Assembly: GCF_019774615.1 (NCBI RefSeq)
Contig: NZ_CP081496.1
Span: 5,642,001-5,706,000, forward strand
DNA length: 64,000 bases
Direction of reading: 5' to 3'
Source of the DNA: Streptomyces sp. BHT-5-2
GTDB lineage: Bacteria > Actinomycetota > Actinomycetes > Streptomycetales > Streptomycetaceae
Shown: positions 42,462 through 51,340 of the stretch, piece after piece
Layout of the letters: every line of letters starts with the position of its first letter
Position numbering within the stretch: position 1 is the stretch's first letter
Position numbers and translations under genes: made by a program
The notes under the pieces: model-generated
What the model was told of the DNA's origin: nothing
Database searches by the model: none
What the model saw: the letters and a program-made list of their open reading frames with translations, nothing else

Positions 42462-42972
42462 GCGCGAGGTGGGTGGCGTCGGGGGCGGGGCGGCGGTCGG
42501 GGTCGGGGCGCCAGCCGAGGCGGTCGTAGAAGGCGCGGGCCCGGCGGTTGTGCCAGAGCACGTCGAGGACGGCCCGGGAGAAGCCTGCGGCGCGCCAGGC
42601 GTGCAGGCAGGCGGCGTGCAGCGCGCGGCCCACGCCGGTGCCCCAGTGGGCGGGGTCGACGTGCAGCTGGTGGAGCTCGACGGTGCGCGCGGGACCGGTG
42701 TCCGGGGCGTGCTCCCGCAGCGTCGAGGTGTGGGGGAGGTAGGAGGCGACGCCGAGGACGGTGCCGTGCCGGACGGCGCAGAGGGTGGGGGCCCGGTCGC
42801 GGTGCAGCAGCCGGGCCCAGGCGTCCCGCCGGCGGGCGTACTCGGCGGGCGCGTCGAACGGCGCGTCCGGCACCCGGCCACGGAGGTAGGCGGCCCGGGC
42901 GGCGGTGTGCAGGGCGGCGATCCGCTCCAGGTCGCCGGGGGCCACGGGGCGGACCTGCGGGGCGGGGCTCAC
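42409..42972 (-). CDS. GNAT family N-acetyltransferase
   Basis: 187 aa. GNAT motif A is visible: VELHQLHVDPAHWGTGVGRALHAA split around residues 98-122, followed by AVLDVLWHNRRARAFYDRLGW, a classic motif B. The GTG start at 42972 overlaps the TGA of the upstream 44-aa aldehyde dehydrogenase stub (GTGA), so translation is probably coupled. The acceptor is unknown. Its 3' end overlaps the convergent methyltransferase gene. Confidence 0.88.
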   Translation of the reverse strand: MSPAPQVRPVAPGDLERIAALHTAARAAYLRGRVPDAPFDAPAEYARRRDAWARLLHRDRAPTLCAVRHGTVLGVASYLPHTSTLREHAPDTGPARTVELHQLHVDPAHWGTGVGRALHAACLHAWRAAGFSRAVLDVLWHNRRARAFYDRLGWRPDPDRRPAPDATHLALTLPLAPPEQPPAPAAS

Positions 42973-43103
42973 CGGCCGGTCCCGTGCGCGGCGCGGACCG
43001 CGGCGTCCACCGCGTCCGCTGCGGTCTCCACCGCAACCCGCTCCCGGCGCTTCCCGGTTCGGGGGTCCACGCTCCACACTGGTACTGCTTCCGCCGCCGT
43101 CAT
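42969..43103 (-). pseudogene. N-terminal stub of an aldehyde dehydrogenase, still translatable
   Basis: 44 codons with an excellent Shine-Dalgarno (GGGAGGAACGCAC then ATG). The sequence VPVWSVDPRTGKRRERVAVE, then AADAVDAAVRAAH, is how NADP-dependent aldehyde dehydrogenases of the ketoglutarate-semialdehyde type begin in Streptomyces. The normal protein is about 500 aa; only the first 44 codons remain, and its stop overlaps the GNAT start. The neighbouring IclR regulator is the kind usually found beside that gene. It now serves as a leader for the GNAT gene. Confidence 0.7.
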
Positions 43104-43161
43104 GTGCGTTCCTCCCGGGTGAGGTCGTTGCCGCGCAAACCCTTGCCGCACACGGGACGAC

Positions 43162-43177
43162 GTTCTATATGCTGAAC
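43162..43177. promoter_or_regulatory. Palindrome between IclR and the dehydrogenase stub, candidate IclR operator
   Basis: GTTC-N8-GAAC lies in the divergent promoter. It contains TATGCT on the plus strand and TATAGA on the minus strand, so it overlaps likely -10 boxes in both directions. IclR-family regulators commonly bind such sites. Confidence 0.5.
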
Positions 43178-43239
43178 GATGTCCCAGATCGTGAACTCCC
43201 TGGGACTCTATGGCTGTTCGAACAGAAGGGTCAAGGGCG

Positions 43240-44010
43240 ATGGCGGCTGCCGAGACCGGTGGGGCACAGGTCAAGTCCGCGGTGCGGACGGTGGAGTTGC
43301 TGGAGTACTTCGCGGGCCGCCCCGGCATGCACAACCTCGCCTCCGTCCAGGAAGCCGTCGGCTATCCCAAGTCCAGCCTCTACATGCTGCTGCGCACCCT
43401 GGTCGACCTCGGCTGGGTGGAGACCGACGCCACCGGCACCCGCTACGGCATCGGCGTCCGCGCCCTGCTCGTCGGCACCTCGTACATCGACGGCGACGAG
43501 GTGGTGGCGGCCGCCCGGCCGACCCTGGACCGGCTCTCCGACGACACCACCGAGACCGTCCACCTCGCCCGGCTCGACGGCACCAACGTCGTCCACCTCG
43601 CCACCCGTCAGTCGCAGCACCACCTCCGCCCGTTCACCCGGGTCGGCCGCCGGCTGCCCGCGCACTCCACCGCGCTGGGCAAGGCGCTGCTCGCCACCCG
43701 CACCGACGACCAGGTGCGGGCGATGCTGCCGGCCGCCCTGCCGGCCCTGACCGCGCACACGATCACCGACCGGGAGCGGCTGATCGAGGAGCTGCACACG
43801 GTCCGCGCGCAGGGCTTCGCGGTCGACCGCGAGGAGAACACCGTCGGCCTGCGCTGCTTCGGCGTGGCGATCCCCTACCGCACCCCGGCCCGGGACGCGC
43901 TCAGCTGCTCGGTCCCGGTGGCCCGGCTGACCCCGGCCCACGAGCAGACGGTCAAGGACGCGCTGTTCGACGCCCGGGACCGGCTGGCGCTGGCCACGCG
44001 GCGGCTCTGA
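43240..44010 (+). CDS. IclR family transcriptional regulator
   Basis: 256 aa. Winged helix at residues about 10-70 (VRTVELLEYFAGRPGMHNLA, then YPKSSLYMLLRTLVDLGW). The ligand domain follows (TRYGIGVRALLVGTSYIDGD, LPAHSTALGKALLA, GFAVDREENTVGLRCFGVAIP). Such regulators usually control sugar-acid degradation (KDG group). Its usual partner, an aldehyde dehydrogenase, survives next door only as a 44-codon stub. I chose the ATG at 43240 with AAGGG upstream; an ATG at 43210 is possible. Confidence 0.92.
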   Translation: MAAAETGGAQVKSAVRTVELLEYFAGRPGMHNLASVQEAVGYPKSSLYMLLRTLVDLGWVETDATGTRYGIGVRALLVGTSYIDGDEVVAAARPTLDRLSDDTTETVHLARLDGTNVVHLATRQSQHHLRPFTRVGRRLPAHSTALGKALLATRTDDQVRAMLPAALPALTAHTITDRERLIEELHTVRAQGFAVDREENTVGLRCFGVAIPYRTPARDALSCSVPVARLTPAHEQTVKDALFDARDRLALATRRL

Positions 44011-44180
44011 GCCCCGCGGAACCCGGACGGCCCAGGCGGCCGGGCCCGCTCACCCGTTCTCCGTAGGCCAGCAGGACCGCCCGGCCGGCTGCGGCTTATC
44101 TCGTGGGTGGAGGCGCGGAACTCCAACGACTTCCCAGTGGCGCACGTGTGCCACGGCCGCGCTTCGCGGAGGTTGTTCCC

Positions 44181-44837
44181 ATGCGTTCCACCCGACTGCT
44201 CACCGGTGCCGCGCTGCCCGCCGCCGCCCTGGGTCTGGCCGCCACCGCGGCGTACGCCGGCGACTTCGGCACCATCGAAGTCTCCCCGCGCACGGCCACG
44301 GCCGGCTCCACGGTCTCCCTCTCCACCACCGGGTGCGGGGCCAGCCGCTCGGCGAGCGTGGACGCCGCCGCGCTGGGCGGGGGCACGGTCGCCTTCGCCC
44401 CGGGCTCCGCCAAGGGTTCCCTGGTGGGGAAGGTGACGGTCAAACCCGGTACCAAGCCCGGGAATTACGGGATCGGCGGCAAGTGCGCCGACGGCAAGGC
44501 GCTCACCGGCACGGTCCGGGTCGCCTCCCAGGAGTCGTCCGCCGGCCCGAGCGCGAGCCCGAGTTCGCAGATGAGCCCGGGCATGAGCGCGAGCCCCGGG
44601 AAGGAGCACGGCAGCGCGGCGCCGAGCATGCCGGCCAAGGAGCACTCCGCCGCGCCCTCGCCCGGCGGCACCGGCCCCACCACGCCGCCCAAGGGCAAGA
44701 TGAAGACCGGCGAGGGCTCGACCAGCGAGGACGGCATCAACACCACCGAGATCGCGGCCGGCGCCGGGGTGGTGCTGGCGGCCGCGGCCTGCGGGGTCTG
44801 GTTGGTGCGCCGGCGCCGCCCCGGCGGCCGGTACTGA
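44181..44837 (+). CDS. Secreted/membrane-anchored Ser-Pro-rich protein
   Basis: 218 aa. Signal peptide at 1-26 (LLTGAALPAAALGLAATAAYA). Residues 27-112 form an Ig-like or beta domain (GTIEVSPRTATAGSTVSLS, two Cys at about 51 and 98). A Ser/Pro/Met-rich stalk follows, then a helix (IAAGAGVVLAAAACGVWLV) and RRRR, so the C-terminus looks like a cell-wall sorting tail but has no clear LPxTG/LAxTG before the helix. It is 30 bp from a class F sortase, which suggests the two work together. Confidence 0.75.
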   Translation: MRSTRLLTGAALPAAALGLAATAAYAGDFGTIEVSPRTATAGSTVSLSTTGCGASRSASVDAAALGGGTVAFAPGSAKGSLVGKVTVKPGTKPGNYGIGGKCADGKALTGTVRVASQESSAGPSASPSSQMSPGMSASPGKEHGSAAPSMPAKEHSAAPSPGGTGPTTPPKGKMKTGEGSTSEDGINTTEIAAGAGVVLAAAACGVWLVRRRRPGGRY

Positions 44838-44867
44838 CCCGGCCGCGCTCCCGGCTCCCGGCCGGCC

Positions 44868-45674
44868 ATGCCGCCCGACGTGCCGCCCGACGCCTCCGCG
44901 GGCCCCGCTCCCCCGCCACCGCCTCCGAAGGGCGGGCGGCGCGGGTGGCGGCACGGCCGGGCGCGGGCGGCCGGTGCGGCGGCGGCCGCGGTCACCGTCC
45001 TGGCGAGCGGCGCCGGCGCCTGGCTGATCGTCAGCGGCGCCCGGGAGACCGCGCCGCCGCCCCAGCCGCCCGCCGCGCAGGGGTTCACCGGCGGACCACC
45101 GGGCAAGGCCCCGGCCACCGGGCGGGCCGTGCCACCGCTGCCGCCCGCCGAACCGCTGCGGGTGGCGGTGCCGTCCCTGCACATCGACGCCCCGCTGACC
45201 CGGCTGGGGCTGGCCGCGGACGGCAGCCTGGCCCCGCCGCCGGTCGGCGACCGTGATCTGGCGGGCTGGTACGCCGAGGGCACCCCGCCGGGCGCCACCG
45301 GCACCGCCCTGATCGCCGGCCATGTGGACACCCGCGCAGGCCCGGCCGTCTTCTACCGCCTGGGCGCCCTGAAGAAGGGGCACACCGTGCGCATCCTGCG
45401 CGCGGACGGCCGGACCGCGGTGTTCACCGTGGACGCGGTGGAGGTCTACGACGGCCGGCACTTCCCCGACGAGAAGGTCTACGGCGAGGCCCGCCGGCCC
45501 GAACTCCGGCTGATCACCTGTGGCGGCGGCTTCAGCCGGGCCCGGCAGGAGTATCTGGGCAATGTCGTGGTCTTCGCCCACCTGACGGGGAGTCAGGAAG
45601 CGGGCACGGAGGCGGCACCACTGCCCTGGGCCCGGCCGCACAAGCCGATTCGGCCACCCCGTCAACCGCCTTGA
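44868..45674 (+). CDS. Class F sortase
   Basis: 268 aa, type II membrane protein: a Pro-rich cytoplasmic start, a transmembrane helix at about 35-57, a Pro/Ala stalk, then the sortase domain. The catalytic His is in AGHVDTRAG near residue 150, Cys in LITCGGGF near 214, and Arg in GGFSRARQEY close after. It cleaves a sorting signal and links or trims a surface protein. The upstream secreted protein is a candidate substrate. Class F is common in actinobacteria but little studied. Confidence 0.9.
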   Translation: MPPDVPPDASAGPAPPPPPPKGGRRGWRHGRARAAGAAAAAVTVLASGAGAWLIVSGARETAPPPQPPAAQGFTGGPPGKAPATGRAVPPLPPAEPLRVAVPSLHIDAPLTRLGLAADGSLAPPPVGDRDLAGWYAEGTPPGATGTALIAGHVDTRAGPAVFYRLGALKKGHTVRILRADGRTAVFTVDAVEVYDGRHFPDEKVYGEARRPELRLITCGGGFSRARQEYLGNVVVFAHLTGSQEAGTEAAPLPWARPHKPIRPPRQPP

Positions 45675-45805
45675 CCGGCCGGGACGCGGCTTCCTAGCGT
45701 GTCCCCCCGTTCGTGACGCGTCCCTCCACGGGAACCCGGGTCCGGTGGCCCCGGTCGGCGACGTCCGCGGACACGTCCCCGCCGCCCAGCCGGAAGAGTA
45801 CGCCC

Positions 45806-46615
45806 ATGACCGCACCCCGCACCGTCCTGCTCACCGGCGCCGCCGGCGGAGTCGGCACCCTGATGCGCGAGCTGCTGCCGCCGTACGGCCACCGGCTGCG
45901 GCTGTTCGACCGCCGCCCGATCGAGGGCGAACCGGACGCGGTCACCGCCGAGTTGGCCGACACCGGGGCACTGCGCGCGGCGGTCCGCGGGGTCGACGCG
46001 ATCGTCCACCTCGCCGGCATCTCCCTGGAGTCGTCCTTCGAGCGGATCCTGCGGGCCAACATCGAGGGCACCTACCGGCTCTACGAGGCGGCCCGGGAGG
46101 CGGGCGTGCGGCGGGTGGTCCTCGCCTCCTCCAACCACGCCGTCGGCTTCACCCCGCGGCCGCCGGACGGCTCGGCCGCCATCCCGGCCGACACCCCGCA
46201 CCGCCCGGACACCTTCTACGGCCTCTCCAAGTGCTTCGGCGAGGACCTCGCCGCCCTCTACTGGGACCGGCACGGCATCGAGACCGTCTCGCTGCGCATC
46301 GGCTCCTGCTACCCGGAACCGACGACGGTACGGATGCTCTCGATCTGGCTGAGCCCGGCGGACTGCGCCCGGCTGCTGCACGCCGCACTCACCGCCGAAC
46401 ACGTCGGCCACACCGTCGCCTACGGCTCCTCCGCCAACACCCGCCTGTGGTGGGACCTGTCCACCGCCCGCGCCCTGGGCTACGACCCGCAGGACGACTC
46501 CGAGCCGTACGCCGCCCAACTCCTCGCCGCCCAGGGCCAACCCGACCCGGACGACCCCGAGCACGCCCATCTCGGCGGGACCTTCTGCACGAACCCGCCC
46601 AGGTGGCAGTACTAG
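45806..46615 (+). CDS. NAD-dependent epimerase/dehydratase, uronate dehydrogenase type
   Basis: 269 aa, matching uronate dehydrogenases in length. NAD-binding LLTGAAGGVGTLM near residue 7; ASSNHAVGF near 112; the catalytic YxxxK in FYGLSKCFGEDLA near 138. The C-terminus lacks the extra domain of larger epimerases. It would oxidise galacturonate or glucuronate to the lactone; the substrate is inferred from the YGLSKxFGE motif. It is next to the sortase gene, but no link is clear. Confidence 0.82.
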   Translation: MTAPRTVLLTGAAGGVGTLMRELLPPYGHRLRLFDRRPIEGEPDAVTAELADTGALRAAVRGVDAIVHLAGISLESSFERILRANIEGTYRLYEAAREAGVRRVVLASSNHAVGFTPRPPDGSAAIPADTPHRPDTFYGLSKCFGEDLAALYWDRHGIETVSLRIGSCYPEPTTVRMLSIWLSPADCARLLHAALTAEHVGHTVAYGSSANTRLWWDLSTARALGYDPQDDSEPYAAQLLAAQGQPDPDDPEHAHLGGTFCTNPPRWQY

Positions 46616-46754
46616 CACCGATTCCCGGACGATCCGTCACCGTACGGAACCTCGTCCCCGTCCCCCGGCGTCCTTGAGGGCACAACGCCCGCCCGGCACC
46701 GGCACACCGCCTCCGGGCGGGCCGCAGCACACACGCGAGAACGAGGTACACACC

Positions 46755-47027
46755 ATGGGCATCGTCAGCTGGCTTCTCCTGGGCCTGATAGCAGGCGTGA
46801 TCGCCAAGGTCCTGCTGCCGGGACGGGACCCGGGCGGCCTCGTCGGCACCACCCTGACCGGGATCGCCGGCTCCTTCCTCGGCGGCTGGCTCTCCACCCG
46901 CTTCCTGCACCGCCCGATCCCCAAGGACTTCTACGACCCGGCCATGTGGATCTCCGCGGTGGCCGGCGCCCTGATCCTGCTGATCGCCTACCGGCTGCTC
47001 TTCGGCAACTCCCGGGCCCGGCGCTGA
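46755..47027 (+). CDS. GlsB/YeaQ/YmgE family stress-response membrane protein
   Basis: 90 aa with three hydrophobic helices (WLLLGLIAGVIAKVLLPG; TLTGIAGSFLGGWLS; WISAVAGALILLIAYRLLFG). Typical of transglycosylase-associated/GlsB membrane proteins. It is thought to respond to envelope or osmotic stress. Monocistronic by position. Confidence 0.88.
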   Translation: MGIVSWLLLGLIAGVIAKVLLPGRDPGGLVGTTLTGIAGSFLGGWLSTRFLHRPIPKDFYDPAMWISAVAGALILLIAYRLLFGNSRARR

Positions 47028-47108
47028 CCGGCGCGGACGCCCGCCCGGCCGCCTCCGGGGCGGCCCGGCGCGGGGAACCGCGCAACCCCGCTGACCGTTA
47101 GGGCTGGC

Positions 47109-48356
47109 ATGACCGCAATGACTCCTGGCTCGAACCTCCCGCTCGCCGCCGCGCGGGTGGCGGTGACCGTCACCGCCCCCGTCCGGCTGGACGTGTCGGG
47201 CCTGCTGCTGACCGCCGGCGGCAAGGTGCGCTCCGACGACGACTTCGTCTTCTACAACCAGCCGGCGGGGCCGGGGGTGAGTCATCGCGCGGCGTCCGAC
47301 GGCGACACCATCACGGTGGACACCTCGGCGGTGCCCGCGGAGATCGACAAGGTCGTGGTCACCGCGAGTCTGGACGCGCCCGGCGCGACCTTCGCCGGCA
47401 CCGAGCCGACCGGCACGGTCCGGGACGCCGACGGCGGCGCCGTCCTGGCCACCTTCACCCCGCCGCGGCTGGGCCCGGAGACCGCGCTGGTGGTCATGGA
47501 GATCTACCGCCGCGGCGGCGGCTGGAAGGTCCGCGCGGTCGGCCAGGGGTACGCCGACGGCCTGGCCGGCATCGCCACCGACTTCGGGGTGAGCGTGGAG
47601 GAGCCGGCGGCCCCGGCGGCGTCCGCACCGCAGCCGCCCGCCGCGCCCGCGGCCCCGCCGGCACCCCCGGCCCCCGTCCCGCCGGCCCAGTGGGCACCGC
47701 CCACCGGCGCCCCCGCACCGGTCGCCCCGCCCCCGCAGGCCGCGTCCCCGGCCCCGCAGGCCCCCGCGCCCGCCACCGGCAAGATCAATCTCGACAAGGG
47801 CCGGGTCAGCCTCCGGAAGAACCAGACCGTCTCGCTGGTCAAGGGCGGCCGCCCGCTGCTCGCCTCGGTCCGGATGGGCCTGGGCTGGGAGCCCGCCCGG
47901 CGCGGCCGGAGCATCGACCTGGACGCCTCGGTGATCGCCTACGGCCCGGACCGCGACAAGATCGACAGCTGCTACTTCGGCAAGCTCAGGATCCTCGACG
48001 CCGCGATCCAGCACTCCGGCGACAACCTCACGGGCGACGGCGCTGGCGACGACGAGGTGATCACCGTCCACCTCGGCGGGATCCCCCCGCAGGTCACCGG
48101 CCTGGTCTTCGTCGTCAACTCCTTCTCCGGCCAGAAGTTCTCCGAGGTCGCCAAGGCGTACTGCCGGCTGACGGACGCACAGACCGGCGAGGAGCTGGTC
48201 CGCTTCGACCTGACCGGCGCCGAACCGCGGACCGGCGTGATGATGGCCAAGCTGATCCGCCAGTACTCCGGCGAGTGGGAGATGACCGCGCTCGGCGACT
48301 TCGTCGACGCCCGCACGGTGCGCGGCATGGTCAAGCCCGCGGCGGCCGCGCTGTAG
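47109..48356 (+). CDS. Double TerD-domain protein
   Basis: 415 aa. Two TerD-like domains flank a long Ala/Pro-rich linker (residues about 163-225). Domain 1: DDFVFYNQPAGPGVSHRAAS near residue 40 and TALVVMEIYRRGGGWKVRAVG near 124. Domain 2: INLDKGRVSLRKNQTVSL near 227, DKIDSCYFGKL near 279 and VVNSFSGQKFSEVAKAYCRL near 337. TerD proteins bind calcium and are tied to tellurite resistance and membrane stress. The N-terminal domain has fewer of the acidic ligands than the second. Confidence 0.9.
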   Translation: MTAMTPGSNLPLAAARVAVTVTAPVRLDVSGLLLTAGGKVRSDDDFVFYNQPAGPGVSHRAASDGDTITVDTSAVPAEIDKVVVTASLDAPGATFAGTEPTGTVRDADGGAVLATFTPPRLGPETALVVMEIYRRGGGWKVRAVGQGYADGLAGIATDFGVSVEEPAAPAASAPQPPAAPAAPPAPPAPVPPAQWAPPTGAPAPVAPPPQAASPAPQAPAPATGKINLDKGRVSLRKNQTVSLVKGGRPLLASVRMGLGWEPARRGRSIDLDASVIAYGPDRDKIDSCYFGKLRILDAAIQHSGDNLTGDGAGDDEVITVHLGGIPPQVTGLVFVVNSFSGQKFSEVAKAYCRLTDAQTGEELVRFDLTGAEPRTGVMMAKLIRQYSGEWEMTALGDFVDARTVRGMVKPAAAAL

Positions 48357-48767
48357 GCCGCCGCGGTGCGCGAGGGTGGGGCCGGTCCCCGCGGCCGCGG
48401 CCGGAGCCCGGACGGGCGGAACCCGGCGCGGTACTCCTCGACGGCCGCGAGCAGCTTCTCCGGGGCCCGGAAGTCGCCGATGACCAGCGCCCGCCCTGCG
48501 CGTGCCGCAATCCGCGCGCCGGCGCTGATGGCCGGTGGGCGCGGAGCCGGCGACGCCGGGCACACTGTGGTGCCCGGCGGCCCGGAACCGGTGGTACCCC
48601 AGGCTCCCCCGCGGCCGACGGGTGTGCCTCCCTGGTGCGGGAGCGGTCCAGGATCGAGAATTGTGTCGTCCGTATCGTCGTGCTCACCTTCCCTTCAACA
48701 TCCGTACGCGCCCGGGAACCCGTCCCCCTCGGCCCCCTCCCCCACGCCTTACGACGAGGAGCGTCCG
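48357..48767. other. 411-bp region with a coding-like minus-strand stretch
   Basis: The plus strand should carry the promoter for the next methyltransferase gene, probably near 48640-48720. On the minus strand, about 48410-48530 has strong third-position GC bias and encodes RIAARAGRALVIGDFRAPEK in one frame, but no start, stop or family can be assigned. It may be a decayed gene fragment. Confidence 0.3.
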
Positions 48768-49664
48768 ATGACCCAGCAGCCGCCCCCGGCCGGCGGATCC
48801 GACCGGCCCGGGCCCCCGGACCACCCGGACGGCGCACACCGTCCGGACCTCCCCGAGCGGGTCGCCGCCACCTACGGCGAGGAGGACCTCAGCACCGTCC
48901 CCGCGTTCACCGGCGGCTTCATCAACTTCGGGTACTGGGCCTGGCTCCCAGAGCCGGCCGGCCGCCCGCTGACCGAGGACGACCGGCTCCGCAGCGAGCA
49001 GGACCTCTACCGCCTGGTGCTGGACACCTACGACCGGCCGCGCGGCCGCACCGCCCTGGAGGTCGGCTGCGGGCGCGGGCTGGGCTGTGCGCTGGCCCTG
49101 CGGGAGTTCGACTTCGGCTCGGTGATCGGGCTGGACGCCCACCCGGACCAGATCGCCCGCGCCCTGGAGGCCAACGCCGACCTGCTCCGCGCGGACGCCG
49201 GCCCCCGCCGGCTGGAGTTCGTGCTCGGCCCGGCCCAGCGGATGCCGCTGCCGGACGCCTGCGCCGACTTCGTCTACTCCGTCGAGGCCGCCCAGCACTT
49301 CCGCGACCTGGCCGGCTTCGCGCGAGAGACGGTGCGGGTGCTGCGCCCGGGCGGGCGGTTCGCGCTGACCACCTTCTTCGCCCGGGTCCCGGACGCGGTC
49401 CGGGTGCTGCCCCAGCTGCTGCCGCCGTACGCCGACGGGCTGGACGTCCCGCACCTGGTGGACGACGTGGCCGCGACGTTCGACGCGGCCGGGCTGCGGG
49501 ACGTCGCGGTGACACCGATCGGCGACGGTGTCTGGGAGTCCTACGACCGCTACATGGAGCAGCGGCCGGAGCTGCGCGAGAAGTGGCCCCGCCAGTACCT
49601 GACGGCCTATCAGACGGGGCTGCTGGACTACTACTTGCTCACGGCGACGGCCCCGACCGACTGA
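48768..49664 (+). CDS. SAM-dependent methyltransferase (natural-product type)
   Basis: 298 aa. The N-terminal FINFGYWAWLPEP is common in EryG/tocopherol-type methyltransferases. SAM motif I is TALEVGCGRGLGCALAL near residue 96; DFVYSVEAAQHFRDLAGF near 165 and VLRPGGRFALTTFFARV near 190 follow. The C-terminus (QYLTAYQTGLLDYYLLTA) is helical. The substrate is probably a hydrophobic small molecule. GAGGAGCG precedes the ATG. No biosynthetic neighbours are visible. Confidence 0.85.
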   Translation: MTQQPPPAGGSDRPGPPDHPDGAHRPDLPERVAATYGEEDLSTVPAFTGGFINFGYWAWLPEPAGRPLTEDDRLRSEQDLYRLVLDTYDRPRGRTALEVGCGRGLGCALALREFDFGSVIGLDAHPDQIARALEANADLLRADAGPRRLEFVLGPAQRMPLPDACADFVYSVEAAQHFRDLAGFARETVRVLRPGGRFALTTFFARVPDAVRVLPQLLPPYADGLDVPHLVDDVAATFDAAGLRDVAVTPIGDGVWESYDRYMEQRPELREKWPRQYLTAYQTGLLDYYLLTATAPTD

Positions 49665-49692
49665 GCCGGGGCGCCGCCACAGCCACCAGGGC

Positions 49693-51201
49693 CTAGACCG
49701 CGCCCGGTTCGGCGCCCCGCGAGCGCGCCTTGAAGGCGGCCTTGCGGGCCTCCTTGGCGGCCTTCTTGTCCGGGTGCAGCCGGCCCATGGCCTCCAGCAC
49801 CTCCGCGGTGGCCGGGTGGTCCACCCGCCAGACCGCGTCGAAGAACCCGCTGTGCTGCTCGGTCAGGGCCCCCACCAGCTCGCTGAGTTCGGCCGCCGCC
49901 TCCTCGCCGGTGTCGCCGAGCTGGGCCGCGATGGTGTCCACCGTCAGCCAGAAGACCATGTCCTGGGACGGCTCGGGGATGCCGGGCAGCGCGCGCTCGG
50001 CGAGCCAGACCCGGGACAGTCCGCCCAGGTGCCGGTCGTCGAGGACCTCGCGCAGCGCCGGCTCGGCCTCGGGGCCGACCAGCGAGAGGGCCTGCTGGGC
50101 GGCGAGCCGGCGCAGCGGGCCGCGCTCGTCGTCGCCGCGGGCGGCCGCGAGCAGGCCCCGGGCGGCGTCCAGCGGGGTGCGGGCGGCCAGCCACTGCTCG
50201 GCCTCCGCCTGCGCCAGCGCCTCGGGGTAGTCGGGCAGCGCCTCCAGCAGGACCTCGGCGTCCTTGCCGGCGAGGTCGCCGACGGCCGGGGCCTCCACGC
50301 CGGCGTCCAGCATCCGGGCGCGGACCGCCCAGACGCCGAGCGGGGTGAGCCGGACCATGCCGTACCGGGCGACGTCCTCGTCCTCCAGCGGCTCGGCGGC
50401 CCGGACCGTCTCGCCCTCCTCGTCCAGCTCCTCGATGAGCGCCTCGTCGACGGGCCGGTAGGCGACCAGTCCGATCGGCTCCAGCACCCGGAACTGGTCG
50501 TCGAGCCGCATCATCGCCTCGGAGACCTCTTCGAGGATCTCGTCGGTGGGCTCGTCCATGTCGTCCGGCACGATCATGGAGGCGGCCAGCGCGGGCAGCG
50601 GGACGTCCTGGTCGGGCAGCTCGTTCAGCGCGCCGAGGAGGTAGAGGTTGCCGAGGATGCCGTCCAGCAGCTCGGCCTCCTCCTCCGGGTTCCAGTCGAG
50701 GGCGTCCAGGTCCAGTTCGCCGCCCTCGGCGAGCTGCTCGGCGATGTCGGAGAGGTCCGGGGCGACCGCGTCGGCGAGCACCGTCTCCATGCCGCCGAGC
50801 CAGATGTCCAGGACGTCCTGGGGGCTGCCGGCGGTGAGCAGGCCCAGCTCCTCGCCGGGGGTGGCGGTGCCGACCGCGGCGTCGTCGGGGAGGTTCGCGG
50901 CGTCCTCGGCGTCCCCGTCCTCGTGCTCGGTGATCTCGACCAGCCCGGTGTCCACCGCCAGCTGCCATGCCTCGGCGGTGTAGGAGGGGCCGTCCTCGTC
51001 GCCGGCCAGGCCCAGGTGCTCGGTGGCGGCGGCCAGCGGCTTGGCCAGCAGCTCGCCGCCGACGCCGACCGGCACGCCGGACTCCGCCCAGCGGGCGAGC
51101 CGGGCGGCGCGGGCCAGCAGCGGGGCACTCAGCGCGGCCCGGGCCAGCTCCGCTTCGGGGTGCAGCCGCACCGGCGGCATCGTGGGGCGGTCTGCGGACA
51201 T
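49693..51201 (-). CDS. Uncharacterised acidic wHTH/HEAT-like protein (paralogue of the 16.6-kb gene)
   Basis: 502 aa, very acidic in the middle. N-terminus: ARAALSAPLLARAARLARWA, then KPLAAATEHLGLAGDEDGP, parallel to the other gene's ARLARWADHAGSL and LGLPPHQ. C-terminus: LRRLAAQQALSLVGPEAEP, ALTEQHSGFFDAVWRVDHP and EVLEAMGRLHPDKKAAKEAR, HEAT-like repeats, ending in a basic tail (KAAFKARSRG). No catalytic site. Start: ATG at 51201 after GAGGAGCTGAGCCAG. The function is unknown; the presence of two copies hints at a maintained cellular role. Confidence 0.8.
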   Translation of the reverse strand: MSADRPTMPPVRLHPEAELARAALSAPLLARAARLARWAESGVPVGVGGELLAKPLAAATEHLGLAGDEDGPSYTAEAWQLAVDTGLVEITEHEDGDAEDAANLPDDAAVGTATPGEELGLLTAGSPQDVLDIWLGGMETVLADAVAPDLSDIAEQLAEGGELDLDALDWNPEEEAELLDGILGNLYLLGALNELPDQDVPLPALAASMIVPDDMDEPTDEILEEVSEAMMRLDDQFRVLEPIGLVAYRPVDEALIEELDEEGETVRAAEPLEDEDVARYGMVRLTPLGVWAVRARMLDAGVEAPAVGDLAGKDAEVLLEALPDYPEALAQAEAEQWLAARTPLDAARGLLAAARGDDERGPLRRLAAQQALSLVGPEAEPALREVLDDRHLGGLSRVWLAERALPGIPEPSQDMVFWLTVDTIAAQLGDTGEEAAAELSELVGALTEQHSGFFDAVWRVDHPATAEVLEAMGRLHPDKKAAKEARKAAFKARSRGAEPGAV

Positions 51202-51322
51202 CTGGCTCAGCTCCTCGGACGGACGTCGGCTCGTGCGCCGCCCAAGCGTAGACGGAATTCTCCCCATGTCGGGCGGTTCACCCTCCCGTACACTCCCGTC
51301 CACCTGGAGAACCTCGGCAACT

Positions 51323-51340
51323 CCCTTGCGCACGCAAGGG
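51323..51340. repeat. 18-bp inverted repeat
   Basis: CCCTTGCGCACGCAAGGG, 16 of 18 positions symmetric. It lies 120 bp upstream of the acidic protein's start. It could be a regulator site; a short GCGCT-c-AGCGC dyad follows at 51346. Confidence 0.5.

Noticed and set aside
48331..48837. Minus-strand frame across the methyltransferase promoter
   Set aside because: It overlaps the start of a well-supported methyltransferase and has no motif; only the part near 48410-48530 looks coding-like.
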